A DNA stretch of 6,409 bases, taken from assembly GCA_021814855.1 (NCBI GenBank), contig JAKAHQ010000102.1:1-6409 (forward strand). Direction: 5' to 3'. Within the stretch, counting starts at the first letter, position 1, and every line of letters begins with the position of its first letter. Source of the stretch: Bacteroidota bacterium (GTDB taxonomy: Bacteria > Bacteroidota > Ignavibacteria > Ignavibacteriales > Melioribacteraceae). Both the position numbers and the translations under genes were made by a program. The notes beneath the pieces were generated by a model. The model saw only the letters and a program-made list of their open reading frames with translations. It ran no database searches and was not told where the DNA came from. Below are positions 1-5,372 of this stretch, piece by piece.

Positions 1-249
1 AGCAAAAAATAAAAGCAGCAATCCCCCGGCAATTTGAAGAATGTGTGCAAGCGACAGAGGTAAATTTCTTAAGACAAGTAAAACAATTAAGGCAATAGGT
101 CCATCGCTTATCATTGGAGAAAACGCGGCAGGCAATGTATGCTTCCACCCCTTCTCCGTTACGCTAGATAACAAAAATGCTTGCAACGGACCTGGCTGAA
201 CTGCTGCCGCAAACGCAAAGCTGCTGCCTACTAAAAAATATTCAATCAT
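1..249 (-). CDS. LysE/RhtB-type amino-acid exporter family protein, N-terminal part
   Basis: This is the first 83 codons of a gene that runs off the left edge of the window. The protein starts MIEYFLVGSS and continues with an Ala-rich first membrane segment. A QPGP motif follows at residues 18-21, in the place where LysE-family exporters carry their conserved PGP signature. Next comes a polar loop (TEKGWKH, 31-37), a segment with SDGP (48-51) leading into a second hydrophobic helix (52-60), and a third hydrophobic stretch near 70-83. LysE-family proteins are small inner-membrane exporters of amino acids or related metabolites; the substrate cannot be told here. The start is the ATG at 249-247, with no clear Shine-Dalgarno sequence before it. 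The gene is separated from the mannan genes by a terminator and about 500 bp, so it is probably a separate transcription unit with no role in mannan use. The remaining portion, likely more than half the protein, is outside the window. Confidence 0.75.
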   Translation of the reverse strand, partial: MIEYFLVGSSFAFAAAVQPGPLQAFLLSSVTEKGWKHTLPAAFSPMISDGPIALIVLLVLRNLPLSLAHILQIAGGLLLLFFA

Positions 250-358
250 TATCTGTAAGAATTATTGCCGTTCAAAATAATTAGAAACCGGTTTTGCAGC
301 AAATAATAGGTTGAAGAAAAATGATCTCGCTTTTTAATCTTGCAGATAATCGTTTGTA

Positions 359-394
359 ACAAAGAGTTACTTAACTATCATAGTTGCTCTTTGT
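359..394. repeat. Imperfect hairpin in the non-coding gap
   Basis: The 8-bp arms ACAAAGAG (359-366) and CTCTTTGT (387-394) are perfect inverted repeats. Inside them, AACTA (373-377) pairs with TAGTT (381-385) around a 3-nt loop, leaving a 6-nt bulge on one side. Neither strand has a T-run after the stem, so it does not look like an intrinsic terminator. On the minus strand it would lie in the region upstream of the LysE-type gene. The function is unknown. Confidence 0.4.
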
Positions 395-470
395 GTTAAT
401 TATTATCCTAAGCCATGAAGAGTAATTTTTTTATTGAAAAATGGGAACGCAGATTTAACATATTTAAAAG

Positions 471-652
471 GATTTTCACAGATGGATATTTGAAAAATTA
501 TTATGGCTCACATTACGCATAGATGAGCAAATGCGCTCTTTAAAATATTTAGTGAGCGCCGGCATAATGCAAATATAAATGTCTCAAAAGCTATTAATTG
601 ACAGAAAAATATATAAAATAATTATAAAGTGATTTTCATGTTTGGATATTTG
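471..652. repeat. Pair of 22-nt imperfect direct repeats, 160 bp apart
   Basis: Copy one spans 471-492 and copy two spans 631-652. Each is GATTTTCA, then 4 variable bases (CAGA in the first, TGTT in the second), then TGGATATTTG, so 18 of 22 positions are identical and the unit offset is exactly 160 bp. The DNA between the copies holds the inverted-repeat cluster at 501-567. The split half-site layout (8 conserved, 4 variable, 10 conserved) could suit a protein-binding site or the ends of an old duplication. With this AT-rich composition, chance or a shared degenerate repeat family remains possible. Confidence 0.45.
501..567. repeat. Cluster of competing inverted repeats
   Basis: Four short GC-rich arms sit in AT-rich DNA: GCTCAC (506-511), TGAGC (524-528), GCGCTC (533-538) and GTGAGCGC (552-559). 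One fold pairs 506-511 with 552-557, can be extended by TTATG (501-505) with CATAA (563-567) across a 5-nt bulge, and encloses CGCAT (516-520) with ATGCG (531-535). The alternative fold forms two hairpins, 506-510 with 524-528 and 533-538 with 554-559. The folds exclude each other because they use the same arms. If transcribed on the minus strand it lies upstream of the LysE-type gene. Whether it is transcribed cannot be seen. Confidence 0.4.
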
Positions 653-688
653 GTTTTCCGGCAGGAGAAAAGATCAAATTCATTAAAT

Positions 689-732
689 AAAAAAAATGCC
701 ATGACTGCGGGCAGCATAATCACGGCATTTTT
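689..732 (-). terminator. Intrinsic terminator of the GH130 gene / mannan operon
   Basis: Read on the minus strand, the arm at 732-720 pairs with the arm at 704-692 over 13 bp (12 Watson-Crick pairs and one G-U at 723/701). An inner stem, CTG with CAG (714-712 with 707-705), sits inside, with a short one-sided bulge. The transcript then runs into eight U residues (696-689). The outer stem begins 22 nt after the GH130 stop codon, exactly where the end of the operon is expected. The A-rich start of the upstream arm could give weaker activity on the plus strand as well, but no plus-strand gene ends here. Confidence 0.88.
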
Positions 733-754
733 ACGAGGCACAACATGACAAAAC

Positions 755-1948
755 TTATTTTTTCTTACTCTTTTTCAGAATCGCAAGATTTTTCTTAATC
801 AATTCATTTCTGGTTTGAACGCTCGCGGCGCTTCTTAAGCCGTCCTCCGGAGTGTTGATGCAATAATCCAGAAGTTTATCGACTGTAGTTGTTGCGACGT
901 GCATTCTTGTATCCGAGGAAGCGTAATAAATTAGTACATCGCCGTTTTTCTTTTTTACCCAGCCGTTACTAAACGTAACGTTTGAAACATCGCCGACCCG
1001 CTCTTCGCCTTCCGGCGCAATAAAATATCCTGCCGGTTTATGGATGATGTTCATCGGGTTATCTTTATCCGCAAGCATTACATACAACACGTAACGCAAA
1101 CCCGCTGCGGTATTTCTTACGCCGTGCGCAAGGTGAAGCCATCCCTTATCGGTCTTAATCGGAGCCGGGCCTAGACCGTTTTTAACTTCGTAGATGGTAT
1201 GATAAACTTTGCGGTCGATAATAATTTCCTCTTTAACTTCAGCATGTTCCATGCTGTCGGCTAAACCCCATCCAATACCTCCTCCGCTTCCTGTTTCAAT
1301 AAATCCATCCTGGGGACGGGTGTATAGGCCGTATTTTCCGTTTATAAATTCCGGGTGAAGCACAACATTTCTCTGCTGACCGGAATACGAAATAAGGTCG
1401 GGCAATCTTTCCCAGTTAACAAGGTCTTTAGTTCTAGCTATGCCGCAAGATGCGGTGGCGGCGGACGTATCGTCGGGCTTGCTGTCGTCATGTCTTTCCG
1501 AGCAGAACAGTCCGTAAATCCACCCGTCCTCATGCTGAACCAGTCTCATATCATAAACATTAGTATCGGGATTTTCTGTTTCCGGCATTGAGATTGGATA
1601 ATCCCAGAACTTGAAATTATCTATGCCGTTGGGCGATTCGGCTATAGCGAAGAAAGATTTTCTGTCAACTCCTTCGGCTCTTACGGCTAAAACAATTTTA
1701 CCTTTCCACTCCATTGCGCCAGCGTTAAAAGTACAATTCATTCCCTGTCTTTCCATTAGGTACGGATTCGATTTGAAGTCCAAATCATACCGCCAAAAGA
1801 TCGGTGTATGTTCTGCCGTAAGTATGGGATATTGATAACGGTTGAAAACGCCGTTGCTATTCTTTACAATTTTATTTTTTCTCTTGATTAATCTTTCGTG
1901 TTCAGCAAATAATTTTTTGACTTTCTCGTCAAATGCTTTCCTGTTCAT
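755..1948 (-). CDS. mgp: 4-O-beta-D-mannosyl-D-glucose phosphorylase, GH130 subfamily 1
   Basis: This is a 397-residue cytosolic enzyme without a signal peptide. The predicted reaction is phosphorolysis of beta-1,4-mannosyl-glucose to alpha-mannose 1-phosphate and glucose, the last step of mannobiose catabolism after epimerisation. The fold should be the five-bladed beta-propeller of GH130. Residues that fit the family are NVYDMR at 130-135, where D133 matches the general acid, and the run QQRNVVLHPEF (191-201) through YTRPQDGF (209-216). Their R193, H198 and R211 are candidate phosphate or substrate contacts. The stretch TGSGGGIGWG (219-228) is also a hallmark. The N-terminal part (VFNRYQYPILTAEHTPIFWRYDL) strongly resembles, from memory, the Bacteroides fragilis enzyme, whose length is also about 390 residues. 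That favours subfamily 1 over mannobiose phosphorylases of subfamily 2. The ATG has a good ribosome binding site 6 nt upstream, and the gene follows the symporter by 34 bp. The Lys-rich tail KKSKKK is an ordinary ending. Confidence 0.93.
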   Translation of the reverse strand: MNRKAFDEKVKKLFAEHERLIKRKNKIVKNSNGVFNRYQYPILTAEHTPIFWRYDLDFKSNPYLMERQGMNCTFNAGAMEWKGKIVLAVRAEGVDRKSFFAIAESPNGIDNFKFWDYPISMPETENPDTNVYDMRLVQHEDGWIYGLFCSERHDDSKPDDTSAATASCGIARTKDLVNWERLPDLISYSGQQRNVVLHPEFINGKYGLYTRPQDGFIETGSGGGIGWGLADSMEHAEVKEEIIIDRKVYHTIYEVKNGLGPAPIKTDKGWLHLAHGVRNTAAGLRYVLYVMLADKDNPMNIIHKPAGYFIAPEGEERVGDVSNVTFSNGWVKKKNGDVLIYYASSDTRMHVATTTVDKLLDYCINTPEDGLRSAASVQTRNELIKKNLAILKKSKKK

Positions 1949-1954
1949 TTTAAA

Positions 1955-1959
1955 TCCTC
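1955..1959 (-). promoter_or_regulatory. Ribosome binding site of the GH130 gene
   Basis: On the minus strand GAGGA lies 6 nt before the ATG at 1948-1946. It is the clearest Shine-Dalgarno match in the window and fixes this start. The other starts have only weak purine-rich stretches. This may mean the phosphorylase is translated independently of, or more strongly than, the upstream symporter. Confidence 0.7.
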
Positions 1960-1982
1960 GGGTTTTTCATCCTGCTAATTAA

Positions 1983-3893
1983 TTACTTTAAACTGTTTTC
2001 GCCAAACCTGGCTTCCAGTTTATCCCACCAGTTTATTTTTAAGATTACGGAAGTAACAATCAATATAACAAGCGTAATAATTAAGGAAGTATATTCCTGA
2101 ATTACAAGAAATACCGGCGCTGCCATAAGGGTAATTTGCCAAACAACGCCTACCAGCACATTGAACATATCGCTGCCGAAATCTTTGTTCGGCTTAAAGT
2201 TTGGATTTTGTTTGAGCGCCAATTCCTTAATCGGTTTCCAAAATCCCCATGGTCTTACAGTAGTATAAAATTTCAACAGCACTTCATCGCTTTCAGGTTT
2301 GGTCATATATGTAGCAACAAAGCAGCCGATAATGGACGCAAGAAAAATAACGGGGAAAGAATTCATGCTAAGATTATTTTCAATGGGCCAATTATTTAAG
2401 AAAGGAATAGCGTTGACGCTGTCAAGCAACAAAAGAATCAAGGATGTAGCAATCCCGGAGAGCATTCCCCAAAAATAACCGTGACCATTGAAACGCCACC
2501 AGTACCATTTCAAAACATTTGCCGCAGTGTAACCTCCGTAAAGCGCGGCGGTAATCCAAAGGACCACCTGGTTGATTGATTGAACGAAGAAACCGACGGA
2601 TACGCCAACTATAACAACAAGTACCGATGTGATATAACTCCATTTAACATAAACTTTCGGTTCGGCGTTGGGGTTGATATATCTTTTATAAATATCGTTA
2701 ACAATATAAGCCGGGGCAGCGTTTACAGTTGCGGCAAAGTTGCTCATAAAGGAGGCAATCAGCCCAGCCATCAATATACCAAGCAAACCGACCGGAATAT
2801 AGTTTGCTAATACTTCAGGAAGAATCGTTTCAAAATCGGGACTCGTTAATGAGCTTTTGTAAAGTGTGTTAAAGTTTGTAAGAGCAAGAACCGTTAACCC
2901 GGCAATCATAAAATAACGGGAAGGATTTAGCACTAAATTAACAAGAGAGCTCATCTTTGCCGCCTCTTTCGGATTTCTTGTGGAAAGAACTCTCTGCATA
3001 TCGTAGTTAGGAGCCGGACCTGCAGCGGCAATAAATATTCCTTTGAAAAGCATCATGCCGAAGAATAATCCGAAGATTGAATAACCGTCGGTTTTTATCC
3101 AATCGTTAAACGCATGTACTTTTGTAGCCGCGGCATTAGAAACCGATGACCAGTCCATGTTCAAATTCCAACCGAAGAAAATATTTTTCCATCCCTCCGG
3201 CAAAACGGAATTTATCATTGCGGGTGAAACATGATACATAGCTATAATTCCAATAGCTATGGAAGCAATTGTAAGTATTGCGTACTGAATTACTTCCGTC
3301 ATAACAACGCTGAACATTCCTCCTTTAACAACGTATAACGTTGTAACTCCCATCAAAATTAAACCGTAGAGATTAACGTTAATCTGGGGATAATGCGCGA
3401 GAGTTTCAGGATTAGTAACAAGCGGAGGTAAAAACGCCGTAACAAATTTTCCTATTCCCTTAAATCCGTATGATAGAAATCCTATTACACCTATTAAAGC
3501 GAACACAACAACAATTATATGAGAAAGAGTTGCCCCTTTTCCCTCTCCGAACCTTGTCTTAATCCATTCTGCGCCCGTCATTACGTTAGATCTTCTGAGC
3601 CATGCCGATAAATAAACCATCAAAAAGATTTGATTGAATACCGGCCATAGCCACGGGATCCACATACTTTTCAATCCGTAAACCGCCAGCCAGTAAACAA
3701 GCAACATTGTTCCGGCAATATCAAACATTCCGGAAGCGTTTGAAATGCCAAGTATATACCAAGGTATTGTGTTGCCGCCCAAAAAGTAATTGTTGATATC
3801 TTTAGATGCCCTTTTAGAGATAAGAAATCCTACCATTACAATACTAATCAGATATACTACAATTATGCCTATATCAATAATGTTTAATTGCAT
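1983..3893 (-). CDS. Sodium:solute symporter (SSS family), probable manno-oligosaccharide importer
   Basis: This 636-residue inner-membrane protein has about 14 predicted hydrophobic segments. It is inferred to import mannobiose or related short sugars with sodium. Family features are a first helix at 5-25, SNASGMFDIAG (51-61) in the second, partly unwound helix, MTGAEWIKTRFGEGKG (105-120), GPAPNYDMQRVLSTRNPKEAA (292-312) and a segment from about 370 to 404. The latter contains SFMSNFAATVNAAPAYIVND, whose S381 and S384 are candidates for the sodium site by analogy with vSGLT. After residue 530 come a soluble stretch (TKPESDEVLLKFYTTVRPWGFW) and two more hydrophobic segments (about 576-597 and 602-620), a C-terminal extension known in long sugar-type SSS members. 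The start is the ATG at 3893-3891, after a weak purine-rich stretch. It lies 222 bp after the GH26 gene and 34 bp before GH130. Similar symporters sit in the mannan cluster of Bacteroides fragilis. The substrate is inferred from the neighbours only. Confidence 0.88.
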   Translation of the reverse strand: MQLNIIDIGIIVVYLISIVMVGFLISKRASKDINNYFLGGNTIPWYILGISNASGMFDIAGTMLLVYWLAVYGLKSMWIPWLWPVFNQIFLMVYLSAWLRRSNVMTGAEWIKTRFGEGKGATLSHIIVVVFALIGVIGFLSYGFKGIGKFVTAFLPPLVTNPETLAHYPQINVNLYGLILMGVTTLYVVKGGMFSVVMTEVIQYAILTIASIAIGIIAMYHVSPAMINSVLPEGWKNIFFGWNLNMDWSSVSNAAATKVHAFNDWIKTDGYSIFGLFFGMMLFKGIFIAAAGPAPNYDMQRVLSTRNPKEAAKMSSLVNLVLNPSRYFMIAGLTVLALTNFNTLYKSSLTSPDFETILPEVLANYIPVGLLGILMAGLIASFMSNFAATVNAAPAYIVNDIYKRYINPNAEPKVYVKWSYITSVLVVIVGVSVGFFVQSINQVVLWITAALYGGYTAANVLKWYWWRFNGHGYFWGMLSGIATSLILLLLDSVNAIPFLNNWPIENNLSMNSFPVIFLASIIGCFVATYMTKPESDEVLLKFYTTVRPWGFWKPIKELALKQNPNFKPNKDFGSDMFNVLVGVVWQITLMAAPVFLVIQEYTSLIITLVILIVTSVILKINWWDKLEARFGENSLK

Positions 3894-4115
3894 AGAATCT
3901 CTTTTAGGTTTGTTGGTTGTTAGTTCAGTTATTAAACAAACGTCATACTCACAAATAATGCCAGGAAAGATTATTCTATTTTACCGATTTGAATAATGAT
4001 TTTAAATCGCAGGAAAATTTACCATTATCAATATGATAAACGTTTATGAAATTAATAAATAGACATTGCTTAGTTTTGATTTTAGGTAGTTGAAGAATAA
4101 CCCAACGCCGGAAAT
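3894..4115 (-). promoter_or_regulatory. Leader / internal promoter region upstream of the symporter
   Basis: This 222-bp AT-rich gap is the only long spacer inside the cluster and may hold a second promoter for symporter and GH130. Read on the minus strand, TTGATA (4031-4026) and TTTAAA (4006-4001) could act as weak -35 and -10 boxes, but the 19-nt spacing is long. The palindrome at 4036-4047 lies just upstream. TTATCA (4025-4030) and TGATAA (4034-4039) form a small inverted repeat overlapping it. CGATTT (3985-3990) and AAATCG (4004-4009) form another around a 13-nt loop. I see no hairpin with a T-run after the GH26 stop, so read-through from the mannanase genes remains possible. Confidence 0.35.
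4036..4047. promoter_or_regulatory. CG-centred 12-bp palindrome, candidate LacI-family operator
   Basis: ATAAACGTTTAT is a perfect palindrome, and the next-but-one flanking bases (T4034 and A4049) are also symmetric. A central CG inside AAACGTTT is typical of operators bound by LacI/GalR-family sugar regulators. It lies about 143 bp upstream of the symporter start, within the only long gap of the cluster. No regulator gene is in the window, so the link is inferred. In AT-rich DNA a 12-bp palindrome can also arise by chance. Confidence 0.45.
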
Positions 4116-5372
4116 TCAAAACGGGAACGGGTTACCGGACATTAGTTTGAAGATAAAAATCCATTTGTTCCGCTCGATCAATTTTATTGTATCGCCGGTT
4201 ATTTTTTTATGATATAAGTCCGGCAAAGCTCTGTTGAAAAGTATGTTGCCTGACCTGCTGAAGTTAATAAAATCTTCAGCGCTGAAATCTCCTTTATAAG
4301 GCGCGTAATGATGAACTGTATTAGCGTTACGCCATACCATTGCATAGGCAATGTTTACACTGTCGTCGTTTATCACCTTCATCAAACGGTCGCTCCACCA
4401 TACCGGATTCGGAATGCTTTCCAAACCGGTTTCGGTAAGAGCCGCAACTTTATTCTTCTCCTTGGCAAGTTCGGAAATGATAATGAGTTTTTTTCTCACC
4501 CATCCGAGCCCATCGCCGTTGGGGGTAAAATCCCAATAATCATCGAATCCTAAAACATCAACGTAATCGTCGCCGGGGTATCTTTCCAAATATTCTTCCT
4601 TAGTTTTAAAATTACGGTCGGGTGAAAACGCGTAAATAAAATTCCGGACTTTTTTTCTATCTCTAAGATATGTTACGGTCTCTCTCCAAAGCGTTTTAAA
4701 TTCTCCGGGCGTACAAAAATGTTTTCCCCACCAGAACCAACTTCCGTCGAATTCATGGTATGGACGAAAAATAATCGGAATAGGTTTGCCAGTTGAATCG
4801 ACAAGAATTTTTGCGTAGTCAGCAATCGAGTCTAAGTCCGCCAGATATTTAAGATAACAATCGCCGCCGGGTAATATTTTTTCAACAGCGCGCGTCGTAT
4901 CGTAAAAATTATTATCGGTCAGAGGATTATATTCGTGCCAGCAAAATACATTTACCCCGCCGCGTTCATAAGCTTCCGTAACTAATTTTTTATATCTCTC
5001 TTTAGCTCTTGCAACTTCGGATTGCGGCTGATGAAACAAGAAGTAAAAATCCCATCCGTATAAACCGGGAAAATCATTGGTTACATCTTTCACATCTGAT
5101 CGTTGGGCATCACCGCTCCAGCCGACACCATACGAAGTGGATTCATGGTGACCAAAAATAATTTTTCTGTTTTCAGCTAACTGTTTCAGATTATAAAATA
5201 AATAAACTGTTTCATTGGTTGCCGAACTATCCACCATCGCTACACCCAATTCTTTTCTAACGTTTACTTTTGTGTACTCGGGAACACAAGCGGAGAAAAA
5301 CGGGACTGCGAGGATCAAAAGAAGTAGAATTTTCCCTTTCATAATCGGTTCAAGTTTTTCGGTATTCGTCAT
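4116..5372 (-). CDS. GH26 endo-beta-1,4-mannanase, predicted lipoprotein
   Basis: The longest reading frame is 418 residues. A better start is probably Met11 (ATG at 5342-5340), since MKGKILLLLILAVPFFSAC is a compact lipoprotein signal peptide with lipobox FSAC and lipidated Cys29. The ten residues before it (MTNTEKLEPI) would be unusual ahead of such a signal. The enzyme should be anchored in a membrane, facing the periplasm or the outside, and cut beta-1,4-mannan by a retaining mechanism. Catalytic signature: RPYHEFDGSWFWWG (203-216), with H206 and acid/base E207, and ALTETG (311-316), with nucleophile E314. The 107-residue spacing agrees with the Cellvibrio japonicus Man26A pair. Other GH26 features are FGHHEST (73-79), WHEYNP (145-150) and MVWRN (345-349). 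The catalytic domain fills nearly the whole protein; no binding module is seen. The upstream ATG overlaps the GH5 stop by 4 bp (ATGA), so the two mannanases are co-transcribed and may be translationally coupled. Confidence 0.92.
   Translation of the reverse strand: MTNTEKLEPIMKGKILLLLILAVPFFSACVPEYTKVNVRKELGVAMVDSSATNETVYLFYNLKQLAENRKIIFGHHESTSYGVGWSGDAQRSDVKDVTNDFPGLYGWDFYFLFHQPQSEVARAKERYKKLVTEAYERGGVNVFCWHEYNPLTDNNFYDTTRAVEKILPGGDCYLKYLADLDSIADYAKILVDSTGKPIPIIFRPYHEFDGSWFWWGKHFCTPGEFKTLWRETVTYLRDRKKVRNFIYAFSPDRNFKTKEEYLERYPGDDYVDVLGFDDYWDFTPNGDGLGWVRKKLIIISELAKEKNKVAALTETGLESIPNPVWWSDRLMKVINDDSVNIAYAMVWRNANTVHHYAPYKGDFSAEDFINFSRSGNILFNRALPDLYHKKITGDTIKLIERNKWIFIFKLMSGNPFPF

Larger units (their letters stand above)
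250..754. other. Non-coding gap between the mannan operon and the LysE-type gene
   Basis: About 505 bp, clearly more AT-rich than the flanking genes, with no convincing gene on either strand. It holds the intrinsic terminator of the GH130 gene (689-732), a two-copy imperfect direct repeat (471-492 and 631-652), a cluster of mutually pairable GCTC/GAGC inverted repeats (501-567), and an imperfect hairpin (359-394). A 10-bp palindrome, AAACCGGTTT, lies at 285-294, about 35 bp upstream of the LysE-type start, where an operator could sit. The part from about 449 to 492 is rich in AGATTT and GGATTTT words and resembles the degenerate intergenic repeats common in many Bacteroidota-like genomes. That resemblance is from memory and has not been searched. 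A promoter for the LysE-type gene should lie near 260-330 on the minus strand, but I see no box pair good enough to call. Confidence 0.6.

Noticed and set aside
415..522. A 35-codon plus-strand open frame starting ATG AAG AGT in the non-coding gap.
   Set aside because: It has no ribosome binding site, low-complexity basic and aromatic content, and overlaps the direct and inverted repeats. It is more likely chance or repeat-derived.
1355..1835. Plus-strand open frames opposite the GH130 gene.
   Set aside because: They lie antisense to a gene with strong family motifs, have no homology that I recognise, and are explained as shadows of its codon use.
2136..2810. Open frames on both strands inside the symporter gene.
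   Set aside because: The membrane protein reading is continuous and has clear SSS motifs; the alternatives have no recognisable features.
4423..4435. A second copy of the 10-bp palindrome AAACCGGTTT, matching the one at 285-294.
   Set aside because: It lies inside the GH26 coding sequence at the codons after the catalytic Glu, where the protein explains it. It does not support a shared operator.
4308..4553. Plus-strand open frames opposite GH26.
   Set aside because: They overlap the GH26 catalytic region coding for the nucleophile motif and look like reverse-complement artefacts.
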